Shown here piece by piece: positions 51,213 through 60,804 of a DNA stretch of 64,000 nucleotides. The stretch spans positions 295,489 through 359,488 of the forward strand of contig NZ_FRCT01000002.1 in the NCBI RefSeq assembly GCF_900143025.1, given 5' to 3'. This DNA comes from Ruminococcus flavefaciens (GTDB lineage Bacteria > Bacillota > Clostridia > Oscillospirales > Ruminococcaceae). The stretch's first letter is position 1. The number at the start of each line of letters is the position of its first letter. The notes under the pieces were generated by a model. It worked only from the letters and a program-made list of their open reading frames with translations, ran no database searches and had not been told where the DNA came from. The position numbers and the translations under genes were made by a program.

Positions 51213-54140
51213 ATGAAGAAAAAAACACTGCTTGCAGGTATGTTATCTGCCTGTATCGTCAGCTCGGCTTCAGTCCTGTCTCTCACAGGAGCAGCTGCTG
51301 ATAAGGTTTACGGCGATGCAAATCTCGACGGAACTGTTGATATGTCAGACTGTGTTCTTATAATGCAGTCACTTGCTAATCCCTCAAAGTACGGCATTAC
51401 AGGAACTTCCGAACTGCATATCACTGAAGAAGGAAAGGATCTTGCCGATGTTTCGGAGCGCGGCAATGGTCTTACTTTAAATGATGCGGTTTCTATCCAG
51501 CGTTATCTTCTGGGAAAAATAAAGAGTCTCCCGGAGAGCTTTTCTGACACTCAGGTTCCTGACACCAATCATGACGATGAAGTAAAAACAAAGATACACC
51601 TCAAGGATAATGCTGTAACTGTTGAAGGCAAATACGCTGTGGCTGACGGTTCAAAGGTAACTATCTCACATTCGGGAAGCTATACTATCGACGGTACACT
51701 TACAGACGGTCAGATATACGTTGAAGTCCCTGACACAAAGGCTGACAAGGAAACTGTAAAACTTATATTCAAAGGCGTAAATATCACAGGTAAGAGTGCT
51801 CCTGCAATATTCGTTAAAAATGCAGATAAGACCTCTATCACGATCGCTGACGGTACTGAAAACGTTATTTCCGACGGTACTTCTGCATACACAGGTGATA
51901 ACGAGAAAAATGCAGTAATAGAGGCTAAGGACGATATTACCATAAAAGGTGACGAAGCAGGAACAGGCGTACTCACTATTACAGCAAATGTACAGCCCGC
52001 AATATCATGCAACAATGATATCAAGTTTACAGGTGGTATCACAAATATAGAAACTCTCAATGAAACCGATGCAAACGATGCAGTAAAGGGTAAAAACTCT
52101 GTACTCGTAAAGGGCGGAAAGCTCGTTATCTCCGCTCAGGGTGATGGTATCAAATCAACAAAGGGCAATGTTGATCTCGAAGGCGGCGAGATCAGCGTTA
52201 AGAGCGGAAACGACGCTGTACAGGCAGAAACAGCTATTAATATCAGCGGCGGTGATATTGCTGCATTCGGTGATAAAGGTCTTACAAGTGCAGGCAGTGT
52301 AAATATCAAGGGCGGTGAGCTGCTTGTAACATCTACTGATTGTCAGTGTGAAAATATTACCTCAACCGACCAGAACACTCTTTTGTTCGATTTCGTGAAG
52401 GAATGGTCAAAGAACAACCCGATAACGGTTACAGATGCTTCAAAGAAGGTTCTTTTTGATAAAAACACTCTTAAAAAGTACAAATATGCAATTGTTTCCT
52501 CCTCAAAGCTTGGCAGTGACGAATACAAACTCTTTGCAGGCGGTATAAAGCAGAAGCACAGCACAGGCAGCACTTTCAAGAGCGGCAAACCTGCTTCATA
52601 CAAGGAAGTAAACAACGATATGGAAAACGAGGAGCAGCTCTACAGCGAGCTCTTCAGTCAGCAAACAATTCACAAGATAGATATTAAAATGGCTGAGGCT
52701 GAATGGGATAACCTCATCAAGAATGCGAGTAAGGAAGAATGGACTCCCTGTGATGTTGTTATCGACGGCGAGACATTCAAAAACGTAGCTATCAGAACAA
52801 AAGGAAACAGCTCGCTTATGATGGCAAAGAACGGTAAATACAGCTTCCGTATCAAAATGGATAAGTACGATAAAGAGCTTAATTATCACGGTTTAACCGA
52901 ATTCTGCATGAACAATATGCTCTCAGATGCTTCGTGTATGAGAGATATCCTCTGCTACAATGCTATGTATGAGGTTGGCGGCGTTGCTCCTCATGCTGCA
53001 CATACCGATATGTATCTCAACGGAGAGCTGTACAGCTTCTATCTCCTTGCAGAACAGCCAGGCACTACAGTCGCTGAGCGTTATGCTGTAGATGACGACT
53101 CAGTCCTCTATAAAGCAACTGAGAAGGCAGGTGGCGAAAACGGCGGATGGGGCGGCTTCAGCGGTGACAGCTACTGCTCATTCACCGAGAATATGCCTCT
53201 TGACAGATTTGATGTTAAATTCGGAAAGGACGACGAATTCAAGCATATACAGGACATCAAGACTGCTATAAACAAACTCACACCTACAGACTATAAGTTC
53301 ATTGAGGACGTTATAGATGTTCCAAGCTTCCTCAAGGGCTTTGCCGTAAACTCCATATTCTGCAACTATGACAGCTATAACGGTTCACTTGCTCACAACT
53401 ACTATCTGATGTACTCAGGCGGAAAGGCTTATTTTGTAGGCTGGGACTATAATCTTTGTCTAGGTAACTTTACAGGCGGTGCAAGCTCGGTTACATCTGA
53501 TATAAAGACAAGTCTCTATCAGTCAACAGTTGCTGACAGACCTCTTGCAAAGCTTCTTCAGGTACCGGAGTACTATGATATGTACGTAGATATCGTTAAC
53601 GATATTATGGACTACTACAGTGACCCTGAGGCTTATGTTGCTGAATACGCAAAGAAAATACGCTCACACGTTCAGGCTGATCCACGCGGTTCATTCACTG
53701 TTGAGGACTTTGATGCAAACACTTCAAAGAGTGCAGAAGGTCTGCAGTACAGTGAAGAAGATGCCGCAGGCGGCTGGGGCAACTGGGCAGGCTTTGGCAA
53801 CGGTGACGCTAATGGTGAAAACGATGGCTGGACTGGCTTCGGAAACGGTGACACCAACGGCGGCAACGGTGGCTGGGCTGGTTTCGGAAACGGTGATGCC
53901 AACGGAGGCAATGGTGCATGGGCTGGTTTCGGAAACGGAGATGGCAACGGAGGCTGGCCCGGATTTGGCGGCGACGCAAGCTTAGACTGGGCTAACATGG
54001 ACTGGAGCAACATGGATTGGGGCGATATGGACTGGGGCGACATGGACTTCGGTGGCGGAATGTTCGGCGGCGGACAGACTTCAGTCGTTGACTTCCTTAT
54101 CAAGAGATTTGAAATAATCCGCGAAGCTCTCAAAAATTAA
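51213..54140 (+). CDS. Secreted N-terminal dockerin-beta-helix-CotH kinase-like protein
   Basis: 975 residues from the ATG at 51213 (TAGGAGGAC upstream). A signal peptide (~1-27), then a dockerin at the N-terminus (~30-105; GDANLDGTVDMSDCVLIMQ and ERGNGLTLNDAVSIQRYLLG), a repetitive beta-helix carbohydrate-binding-like domain (~124-380, blades such as INISGGDI and VNIKGGEL), a CotH-like domain (~480-850; IRTKGNSSL, YSFRIKMDKY and VGWDYNLCLG), and a Gly/Asn/Asp/Trp-rich tail (~852-956) built of repeats of WAGFGNGDANGG. CotH proteins are atypical kinases of spore-coat fame and are also cellulosomal in Ruminococcus. A dockerin at the N-terminus is unusual. Confidence 0.9.
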   Translation: MKKKTLLAGMLSACIVSSASVLSLTGAAADKVYGDANLDGTVDMSDCVLIMQSLANPSKYGITGTSELHITEEGKDLADVSERGNGLTLNDAVSIQRYLLGKIKSLPESFSDTQVPDTNHDDEVKTKIHLKDNAVTVEGKYAVADGSKVTISHSGSYTIDGTLTDGQIYVEVPDTKADKETVKLIFKGVNITGKSAPAIFVKNADKTSITIADGTENVISDGTSAYTGDNEKNAVIEAKDDITIKGDEAGTGVLTITANVQPAISCNNDIKFTGGITNIETLNETDANDAVKGKNSVLVKGGKLVISAQGDGIKSTKGNVDLEGGEISVKSGNDAVQAETAINISGGDIAAFGDKGLTSAGSVNIKGGELLVTSTDCQCENITSTDQNTLLFDFVKEWSKNNPITVTDASKKVLFDKNTLKKYKYAIVSSSKLGSDEYKLFAGGIKQKHSTGSTFKSGKPASYKEVNNDMENEEQLYSELFSQQTIHKIDIKMAEAEWDNLIKNASKEEWTPCDVVIDGETFKNVAIRTKGNSSLMMAKNGKYSFRIKMDKYDKELNYHGLTEFCMNNMLSDASCMRDILCYNAMYEVGGVAPHAAHTDMYLNGELYSFYLLAEQPGTTVAERYAVDDDSVLYKATEKAGGENGGWGGFSGDSYCSFTENMPLDRFDVKFGKDDEFKHIQDIKTAINKLTPTDYKFIEDVIDVPSFLKGFAVNSIFCNYDSYNGSLAHNYYLMYSGGKAYFVGWDYNLCLGNFTGGASSVTSDIKTSLYQSTVADRPLAKLLQVPEYYDMYVDIVNDIMDYYSDPEAYVAEYAKKIRSHVQADPRGSFTVEDFDANTSKSAEGLQYSEEDAAGGWGNWAGFGNGDANGENDGWTGFGNGDTNGGNGGWAGFGNGDANGGNGAWAGFGNGDGNGGWPGFGGDASLDWANMDWSNMDWGDMDWGDMDFGGGMFGGGQTSVVDFLIKRFEIIREALKN

Positions 54141-54159
54141 TCAGACCTCGCAATAATAA

Positions 54160-54197
54160 ACAGCACTTTCCTAAATATACGGGAAGTGCTGTTTTTA
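54160..54197 (+). terminator. Terminator of the dockerin-CotH gene
   Basis: The stem ACAGCACTTTCC / GGGAAGTGCTGT is followed by a T run. Confidence 0.88.
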
Positions 54198-54209
54198 TAT
54201 TGCAAAAGT

Positions 54210-54239
54210 CAGAACCACCCGTATTTCAGGGTGGTTCTG
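54210..54239 (-). terminator. Probable terminator of the GH127-type gene
   Basis: The stem CAGAACCACCC / GGGTGGTTCTG lies ~40 bp past the GH127-type stop. The T run on the minus side is short (CTTTTG), so it is a moderate candidate. Confidence 0.55.
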
Positions 54240-54280
54240 ATGAAGATATATTGACATAAAAAAGGATAATTCGCTTTATA

Positions 54281-57200
54281 TCAGCTCAAAGACTCAACAA
54301 GTCCTAAAAGGAACTTCTGTATTCTTAGTGCATCACCTGTTGTAAGCCCCTTGCTGCTTGTATCAACATCTGCGTTTATCATTCCCTGCTTGGAAATTGC
54401 ATTTTTATCTGTACCGCCTTCACCATACTTATTTGGATTTGCAAGCACCTGCATAATAAGGACGATATCAGACATATCAACCTCGCTGTCACAGTTTGCA
54501 TCACCGAGCTTTGTGGGCTGCGGTACATTTACTACTGTTGTTGTCGTTGTAGTAACAGTAGTAGTTGTTGTTATTGTAGATGTTACAGTCGGAAGCGGAT
54601 CTTTCTCAATTTCACGTATAATGATATAGTTGAGATTTATAGCCTTATCAGCTGAACGGAAATTCAGATCAAGCCTGCCGTTCCTGACTACGACCTCGCC
54701 TTTTGTTACTGTTGAACCGTTTGTTGCACATTTTTCAGCAACTACGGACTGTTCATCTGTACCGTAATAAGCATATACAGTAGGTGAAGTTGAACAGCTC
54801 CACGGATCACTAAAACACATTTCTACAGAGTACTTACCGTTGGGCAAAGTAAAACCGTAGTCAAGATGTCGATCGATATTATTTTCGTACTGGTTCTTTG
54901 TATAGCGGAACGATGCATTCTTCGCTCTGCCGTCACCTGTATTTCTTTCATCACACCATGTATTTGCAGTATATATGCCTGCACTGTTTTTACTGCCCGA
55001 GTACTGATCGGTTGGATCGTCGATCAGTCCCCATTCTGCACCTGTTACCTCGTCAGGGCCGTAAAGCTGCTCTGTAACGCTGTTATAGAAACCAAGTTTG
55101 TCATTGCCTGAGAGAGTATATGTATTATGGTCGCCGCAGTCAACAAAGTAAGCAATGCTGCTGTCATATTCGTAAAGCGGCTTAACAGCTGTCATATAGA
55201 TAAAATCGCAGACCTTTGCGGACTCTTTATCATCATTTGATGAGAATGTTACCGTCAATACATCATAATCTGCACCGTCAGCTGTTACAGCTTTGACATT
55301 ATTATCAATGACTTTCTGTGGAACGATCAGGTTCACATCATAAACATCACTGCTGCCCTTATAATCAAGAGTTCCGCTATAAAGGATAGTATCACCTACA
55401 ACAATACGTATAGACTTTCCGTTGTCAGCCTTACGGAATTTTACAGTAAGAAGATTATACTCCGCTTCCTTGTCGATAGCCATGCGATAGCTGAATGAAC
55501 CGCCGCTCTTTGCATAACGATAGGTACTGTCGTCGGTAACTCCCTGTGTGTTGAACTCCTGCATATCATGGAGATTATCATTCTCATACTGTCCGTAACC
55601 GGGCTGTACGGTATCTGTTACTGTTTTCTTTGAACGTACAGGTCTGTCGACAGCCGTACTGCTGCTCTGGAAATTCCAGTAAATGCCGTATCTCTGCTGA
55701 TACTGCTTATAATGAGGAGTAAATGTCAGGTCATGATCTGTGCCCTTTAAGGTGAATTTCATAGAATTTGCATCTTTGACAAGATGATCGTTTATCTCTG
55801 ACATAAAAGTATTAACTGTAGTGCTGTTGTCTGATATCCTGATATTCTCGGAAGGGGCAATAGCTTCCTTCGGGATAGTTACCCACATACCTGTTGAACC
55901 TGTAGCCATATTCTGCTTGCCGAGCTCTGCGCTGAGAACTACAGGGCCGTATTTAAAGCCGTAAACTGTGTTTTTATCGGGCAGAGAGTAAGCCTTGACA
56001 GCCTCAGGGATAGTTACTTCAATAACATCACCTGATTTGAATTCGCCTGTTACCTGCGCATAGCCGTTTACAGTCTTATATGAATACTTATCGCCGTCGA
56101 CCTTAATATTCACGTTTCCTGCTTTCCAATCAGGGATACGGAATCTAAAGTCAACTGCACCGCTGCCGTCAATGGTGAACTTTGAAGTATTTCCGTCAGG
56201 AATTGAGCTTTCCTGTGTGATCTTCATATTCTTGTCAGCCCAGTTAAGAATGGAGCTCTGATACATATTTACATAAAGAGTATCGTTGCCATGCATATAG
56301 ATAGTATCGCCAAGCTTTGTAAAGCTTTCCATACCACTGCCTGTACAGCACCAGAAATGGTCGAACGGTGAACTGTAAACCTTGAAATATCCCGTTGCCA
56401 TTGGCTGAAAATAGGTAGTCATACCTGTCTCAGGATTCTGAGACGAGAGAATAGAATTGTAATATGTATTCTCATAGAAATCCATATACTTACTATCCCC
56501 TGTTATCTTGAAAAGCTCACGGCTGAGCTTTAACATATTGTATGAGTTACAGGTCTCGCAGTTGCAGTTTGTACGCTCCTTGTCAAGAACATCGTCCATT
56601 CCGAAATGCTCCCACTCGCTGTTGCCGCCTGTGATGTAGGTATGATGTGAATTTACCATATCCCAGAATGCATCAGCGTATTGCAGATAGCGTGAAGCAT
56701 CAATCTTTTCGCCGTTGACAGTCTTACCGTCAAGAGCGATATAGCGCTTTAATGCTCCAAGGAATTTAGGAATTGTTGTATTGGCGTGCTTGTTGTTGAG
56801 TACATTTGCTCCGCCCTTCAAAACTGCTTCGTGAAGATTTGTCTCGTCAAAGTAATGTGCTGCTGCTGCATGATTGTCCTTGCCTGTTATAAGATAAAGG
56901 TCATAAAGGCAGTCGTTCATTCCGCCGTATTCAATAGAAAGTACAGTATTATGCTTTCTCTGATCCCATGTTTTGCAGCGGTTGTACACCCAGTCACCTA
57001 AGTCTGAACCAAGATCCTTTGCTGTTGCATATCCCGTAGCATTGTATACATCAACAATTCCGGCAATAAGCTTATGCATAGTGTACCACGGTACCCACGC
57101 TTCATTAATAATGTTGGACTTTCCTGCCTCTATGTTATCGAACTGCACTTCAACGCTTGTACCATTCGGGTGAGCAGCTGCCCATACAAAGCCAGCTTTG

Positions 57201-57646
57201 CCCTTTGAATTCTTCTGACACTCCCTCATACCGTCAATAAGAGTTGTCATCTTTGACTTGATAGTACTTCGTTGAGCATCTGTAATATCAGGGTGCTGAT
57301 ATGCCTGAGCCAATGCTGTAAGGTAGTGACCAATAGCGTGACCTGCGATATTGGTGTTTTCCCAGCCGCCGTACCTTTTGGCTCCTTTGGTGTTCAGACC
57401 TGCGTTTTCACGAAAACCCGCAAGAAGTCTGTCGTTATCAAAGGATAACAGGTACTTGATCTCCTGAGCAAAAGCATTTACGCTATACTCGTCCGTCATT
57501 GTGATATCGGAGAGGCTGAAATCGCGAATTTTCATGTCCTCTGCTGTTGCAGCCGAAGTTTTAAATGCTGAAAGATCAGCAAAAGAAAACATCATAGCCG
57601 CAGCAATTCCAAATGATGTCACACGAGAGGGTAGTTTTTGTAACAT
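54281..57646 (-). CDS. Cellulosomal GH127-type beta-L-arabinofuranosidase with dockerin
   Basis: 1121 residues. A signal peptide (~1-32), then an (alpha/alpha)6 domain of the GH127/GH146 (former DUF1680) type (~38-640): ENTNIAGHAIGHYLTALA, HHTYITGGNSEWEHFG, and the zinc/nucleophile Cys set NCNCETCNSYNML and HFWCCTGSGMESF, where the second Cys of CCTG region holds the nucleophile role known in HypBA1. A beta-sandwich region (~690-1005) probably binds carbohydrate. A Thr/Val linker and the dockerin (~1045-1121; GDANCDSEVDMSDIVLIMQ, DVDTSSKGLTTGDAL) follow. It removes beta-L-arabinofuranose from plant glycans. GH127 and GH146 cannot be told apart by eye. Confidence 0.9.
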   Translation of the reverse strand: MLQKLPSRVTSFGIAAAMMFSFADLSAFKTSAATAEDMKIRDFSLSDITMTDEYSVNAFAQEIKYLLSFDNDRLLAGFRENAGLNTKGAKRYGGWENTNIAGHAIGHYLTALAQAYQHPDITDAQRSTIKSKMTTLIDGMRECQKNSKGKAGFVWAAAHPNGTSVEVQFDNIEAGKSNIINEAWVPWYTMHKLIAGIVDVYNATGYATAKDLGSDLGDWVYNRCKTWDQRKHNTVLSIEYGGMNDCLYDLYLITGKDNHAAAAHYFDETNLHEAVLKGGANVLNNKHANTTIPKFLGALKRYIALDGKTVNGEKIDASRYLQYADAFWDMVNSHHTYITGGNSEWEHFGMDDVLDKERTNCNCETCNSYNMLKLSRELFKITGDSKYMDFYENTYYNSILSSQNPETGMTTYFQPMATGYFKVYSSPFDHFWCCTGSGMESFTKLGDTIYMHGNDTLYVNMYQSSILNWADKNMKITQESSIPDGNTSKFTIDGSGAVDFRFRIPDWKAGNVNIKVDGDKYSYKTVNGYAQVTGEFKSGDVIEVTIPEAVKAYSLPDKNTVYGFKYGPVVLSAELGKQNMATGSTGMWVTIPKEAIAPSENIRISDNSTTVNTFMSEINDHLVKDANSMKFTLKGTDHDLTFTPHYKQYQQRYGIYWNFQSSSTAVDRPVRSKKTVTDTVQPGYGQYENDNLHDMQEFNTQGVTDDSTYRYAKSGGSFSYRMAIDKEAEYNLLTVKFRKADNGKSIRIVVGDTILYSGTLDYKGSSDVYDVNLIVPQKVIDNNVKAVTADGADYDVLTVTFSSNDDKESAKVCDFIYMTAVKPLYEYDSSIAYFVDCGDHNTYTLSGNDKLGFYNSVTEQLYGPDEVTGAEWGLIDDPTDQYSGSKNSAGIYTANTWCDERNTGDGRAKNASFRYTKNQYENNIDRHLDYGFTLPNGKYSVEMCFSDPWSCSTSPTVYAYYGTDEQSVVAEKCATNGSTVTKGEVVVRNGRLDLNFRSADKAINLNYIIIREIEKDPLPTVTSTITTTTTVTTTTTTVVNVPQPTKLGDANCDSEVDMSDIVLIMQVLANPNKYGEGGTDKNAISKQGMINADVDTSSKGLTTGDALRIQKFLLGLVESLS

Positions 57647-57795
57647 ATGGAATTCCTCCTTAAATTTTAATATCCATTTTTATTTTATATCAATGCGATT
57701 TATATAACAACCCATAAAATCACAGAAAAGGTTGAAATTATTTTGTTCTTTAAGACAAATATAACATATAGAGCATAATGTATAACATAATTTTA

Positions 57796-57824
57796 AAAGC
57801 CCACTCAACGAATGAGTGGGCTTT
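57796..57824 (-). terminator. Terminator of sdpR-sdpI
   Basis: The stem AAAGCCCACTCA / TGAGTGGGCTTT lies five bp past the SdpI stop with a short T run on the minus side. Confidence 0.75.
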
Positions 57825-57828
57825 CGCT

Positions 57829-58470
57829 TTATTGTTTGCTTTTGCCTGAATAATATATAACCTCGCCATAGATCAATGGTATGAATACAGACACCACCAA
57901 TATAACGAAGGATACTGTAAAAAATCCGATCAGAGATGTTATAAATCCGATAATACCGCATACTATCAGTACAATTCCAGCGAAACGATGTGTTCTGTCC
58001 CATATCTCATCATTTGCCATTATATGCGGAGTACGTATTCCGACTAAACAGTTCTTTCTTATTTTAGGCATATAATTGCCAAAAACGATCAAAATAACAG
58101 ATATAACTACACATACGACCAGACGTATATCTTTCATCTTCCCGAGTGCATAAAGAATTATAACGCTCTGAGCAAGATACAGTGTAATCGGGAATATAAT
58201 TACAACTATCGGTATAAGCTTGCCCACATTACGCTTTTTTTCAAGCCATCTCATGTAAATACAGCACAGTAAAGTTATTGCTGTAAAAATAAGCGGTATT
58301 CCAAATAATGCAAAGGTCTTTGTAGTTGTACCTGTCACATTCGATGACAAATTCCAGTTGGTCACAATCCTATCCGGGAGCCTATCATACAAAACAGCCC
58401 CCGGTATCATTGCGCAAAGGCACATAATCAGAGCAATAATATCACTTTTCTTCAGATTTTTCATCATCAT
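57829..58470 (-). CDS. sdpI: SdpI-family immunity/transport membrane protein (DUF1648 + SdpI)
   Basis: 213 residues from the first of three consecutive ATG codons at 58470, with AAGGAGG just upstream. About six membrane spans. The N-terminal LPDRIVTNWNLSSNVTG is the DUF1648 motif (proposed to face outside), and NYMPKIRKNCLVGIRTPH is the SdpI signature. In B. subtilis SdpI gives immunity to the SdpC toxin and signals to the SdpR repressor. The gene starts inside the end of the sdpR-like gene, so the pair is coupled. No sdpABC toxin genes are in the window. Confidence 0.88.
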   Translation of the reverse strand: MMMKNLKKSDIIALIMCLCAMIPGAVLYDRLPDRIVTNWNLSSNVTGTTTKTFALFGIPLIFTAITLLCCIYMRWLEKKRNVGKLIPIVVIIFPITLYLAQSVIILYALGKMKDIRLVVCVVISVILIVFGNYMPKIRKNCLVGIRTPHIMANDEIWDRTHRFAGIVLIVCGIIGFITSLIGFFTVSFVILVVSVFIPLIYGEVIYYSGKSKQ

Positions 58471-58750
58471 TAGCCTCCTTATCGGTTTTATCATGGGTAA
58501 ACTGAGAAACCCACAGAAGTATCTCCTCAAATACCGAAGTATTAAGGGAATAATATATAAAATTCTTTTCTTTTGTTTCGTATATAAGATCTGCATTTTT
58601 CAGCTGCTTCAGGTGATATGATACGGTAGCTCCTGTCATGTCAAAACGTGATGCTATATCACCTGCTGAAAGCCGACCTTTTTTCAGCATTGAAAGTATC
58701 TCTCGCCGGACGGGGTCCGAAAGAGCCTTAAAGGTTTCAGGAAATCCCAT
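58442..58750 (-). CDS. sdpR: ArsR/SmtB-family repressor, SdpR-like
   Basis: 102 residues with a winged helix: FKALSDPVRREILSMLKKG, then recognition helix MTGATVSYHLKQLKNADLI and wing KEKNFIYYSL. No metal-binding CVC motif is present. As in B. subtilis sdpRI it overlaps the SdpI gene, so it is presumably an autorepressor relieved when SdpI captures it at the membrane. AAAGGAG precedes the ATG. Confidence 0.9.
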   Translation of the reverse strand: MGFPETFKALSDPVRREILSMLKKGRLSAGDIASRFDMTGATVSYHLKQLKNADLIYETKEKNFIYYSLNTSVFEEILLWVSQFTHDKTDKEANDDEKSEEK

Positions 58751-58837
58751 TTTTTACTCCTTTCTGTAAAATACATATATTGCTTCGGTTGAATACAATT
58801 TTTAATCTCTGTTTTATGAAAAAATGTCCATAAAATA

Positions 58838-59608
58838 TCATAACTGCCGCCTATGTGTAAGAGGAAGTGCAGTTAAAACAAATAAAAGAGATAGTAAAGC
58901 GGTTATTATCATTGCCCCAAAATAATCATCAGGTTTAAGCTCGCCTTTATATAGTGATATACTGTCGGTAAGGCTGACAGGAAGATATTTTTTAGCCTTG
59001 CTGTACATACCTATAATTGGCATTATAAAATATACCGCCCCTGTTCCAAGCATTACCTGTATTCCCGATCCGGCAAAGGACGAAAAAAACACAATACAGC
59101 TTATCATGAATACACCAAAGAGCCACCAGCAGAAAGCTGCGAAAACCAGTTCTTTTACAACATGATTATCCCAGTAGAAATCACTGTAGAAAAAAGTTAT
59201 ACCAAAGCACAGCCATATACCTATGCTCCATGTCATAAGCATAACTAAAAACTTTGAGAGAACCACTGAATCGCGTGATAATCCTTTTGTAAGGAAAGGT
59301 ATAAGTGTACCTTTTGAATATTCGGAAGTATAAATCCCGCTGAACATGATAAGCAGAACGATCAATCCCATAGGCATATTCTTCACAAACTGTGACCAGG
59401 AATCAAGTGCGGTAACCTTAATCGTTCCGATATATATCCCCTGTTCTGCAAAATCTTCCGACATAAATTCAATAAAGTTTGGTGTTAACTTTGCGATCGC
59501 AGGATTCATTATACCAAATAGAACAAATATACCGAGCAATATAAAAAGACGTTTTGTTCTTACAATTTCACGAATCTCTTTTTTTAATAAAGCTGTAAAA
59601 CCTGTCAT
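58838..59608 (-). CDS. ABC-2 type permease (YxlG-like)
   Basis: 256 residues with about six spans and a large extracytoplasmic loop between the first two (~38-72), as in ABC-2 membrane proteins. The N-terminal FTALLKKEIREIVRTKRLFI is the usual coupling region. It overlaps the ATPase gene by four bases. With the upstream ATPase and the PLDc_N protein it forms a three-gene module like B. subtilis yxlEFG. Confidence 0.87.
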   Translation of the reverse strand: MTGFTALLKKEIREIVRTKRLFILLGIFVLFGIMNPAIAKLTPNFIEFMSEDFAEQGIYIGTIKVTALDSWSQFVKNMPMGLIVLLIMFSGIYTSEYSKGTLIPFLTKGLSRDSVVLSKFLVMLMTWSIGIWLCFGITFFYSDFYWDNHVVKELVFAAFCWWLFGVFMISCIVFFSSFAGSGIQVMLGTGAVYFIMPIIGMYSKAKKYLPVSLTDSISLYKGELKPDDYFGAMIITALLSLLFVLTALPLTHRRQL

Positions 59609-60504
59609 TTACCGATCACCTCCAGAAAAAGGTCCTCAAGATCAGCCTCATGCCTTTCAAGCCGTTTTATCGGAATCATCTTAGCTGAAAGAAATGCCAT
59701 TAGCTCAGCGCAGTCCTTTTCAGAAGCCTTCGGCAAAATAAATCTTCCGTCTGTTTCTTTTCCTTCAGGAAACGCCGCAGCAACTTTTTCTATGTCATTC
59801 GGACAGACAAGCGTAAGTTCAAGAGCAGTATCACTCCTCAATGCACGTATATCCTCAAGGCTGCCAAAAAACGCAGTTTTACCGCCTTCAAGGAATGCGA
59901 CCTTGCTGCATACCCTTTCGACGTCCGAAAGGATATGCGTTGAAAATACAACAGATGTATATTCTTTTGCGGCACTTATTATATCGAGTATATCCTTTCT
60001 TCCCACAGGATCAAGTGCAGATGTCGGTTCATCGCAGATAAGAAGTTTCGGACGATTTATAAGCGCCTGCACAATGCCAAGTCGCTGCTTCATACCGCGT
60101 GAATAGCCTTTTATGCGATGCTTTTCTTTGTCAAGTCCAACAAGCTCAAGCAATTCAGATATACGCGCCTTAAGCTTTTTTCTGTCCATTCCTGATATTT
60201 CACCGCAAAGAGTAAGATATTCAACGGCATTCATATACCCATAAAACTCAGGAACATCAGGAAGAAATCCTATACAGCCGCCTTTAGGCGTACAGCCATA
60301 GCTTACCTTTTCTCCGCATACATTGATCTCTCCGCCGTCAGCTTTCAAGAGTCCCAGCACAGCACGCATTGTAGTAGTTTTTCCTGCACCATTTCTGCCT
60401 ATAAAGCCGAAAACACAGTTTTCAGGAACATCAAAGCTCACGCCGTCAAGTACTTTTTTACTTCCGAAGCTCTTTTTTAGTTCTTTAACTTCAAGCACAT
60501 TCAT
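59605..60504 (-). CDS. ABC transporter ATP-binding protein (YxlF-like)
   Basis: 299 residues. Walker A is GRNGAGKTTTMR (~residues 36-47), signature YSRGMKQRLGIVQAL (variant SRGMK), Walker B LLICDEPTSALDP, H-loop STHILSD, then a C-terminal extension typical of CcmA-like exporters (~215-299). It pairs with the ABC-2 permease. The gene follows the PLDc_N gene by two bases. Confidence 0.93.
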   Translation of the reverse strand: MNVLEVKELKKSFGSKKVLDGVSFDVPENCVFGFIGRNGAGKTTTMRAVLGLLKADGGEINVCGEKVSYGCTPKGGCIGFLPDVPEFYGYMNAVEYLTLCGEISGMDRKKLKARISELLELVGLDKEKHRIKGYSRGMKQRLGIVQALINRPKLLICDEPTSALDPVGRKDILDIISAAKEYTSVVFSTHILSDVERVCSKVAFLEGGKTAFFGSLEDIRALRSDTALELTLVCPNDIEKVAAAFPEGKETDGRFILPKASEKDCAELMAFLSAKMIPIKRLERHEADLEDLFLEVIGK

Positions 60505-60506
60505 CT

Positions 60507-60713
60507 TTAGTCATCTTCCTTGCCAAATATGAAGTATATTATTGGACCTATGAATTCCATTCCAATTATAGCTACCACAAGCCAAATCGCACGATTGCCG
60601 CGTTTATACTTGTCATGCTTCAGGATATGGTATATCGTGTACCCCAACAGTAACAGCTGCACGATAATGAGCGGGATCAAAAGCGGTAAATACTCCTTGA
60701 TATCAACGTTCAT
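60507..60713 (-). CDS. PLDc_N domain small membrane protein (YxlE-like)
   Basis: 68 residues from the ATG at 60713 (GGAGG upstream). Two membrane spans (LLIPLIIVQLLLLGYTIY and WLVVAIIGMEFIGPIIYFIFG) around a basic loop, the plan of the phospholipase-D-nuclease N-terminal domain, here without any nuclease. In B. subtilis the YxlE homologue belongs to the sigY operon with YxlFG. It is the first gene of an operon whose promoter is bracketed by palindromic operators. Confidence 0.85.
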   Translation of the reverse strand: MNVDIKEYLPLLIPLIIVQLLLLGYTIYHILKHDKYKRGNRAIWLVVAIIGMEFIGPIIYFIFGKEDD

Positions 60714-60733
60714 AACAGTTCCTCCAATAATCA

Positions 60734-60777
60734 ATCTATTTAGAAATTCATCAATTTAGATGTTTCTCTAAATAGAT
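60734..60777. promoter_or_regulatory. Downstream operator array (ATTTAGA half-sites)
   Basis: Outer arms ATCTATTTAGA and TCTAAATAGAT, with additional inner copies of AATTTAGA-like half-sites between them, lie in the leader just after the -10. They share the half-site of the upstream 32-bp palindrome. Confidence 0.7.
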
Positions 60778-60804
60778 TATAGCACGCAAAATCATCTTTG
60801 TCAA
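60776..60804 (-). promoter_or_regulatory. Promoter of the yxlEFG-like operon
   Basis: On the minus strand, TTGACA (60804-60799), 17 bp and TATAAT (60781-60776): full consensus. Confidence 0.92.

Noticed and set aside
53770..53960. CRISPR-like or tandem DNA repeat array
   Set aside because: The repeats encode an in-frame Gly/Asn/Trp protein tail of the CotH gene; spacing and divergence follow codons, with no unique spacers.
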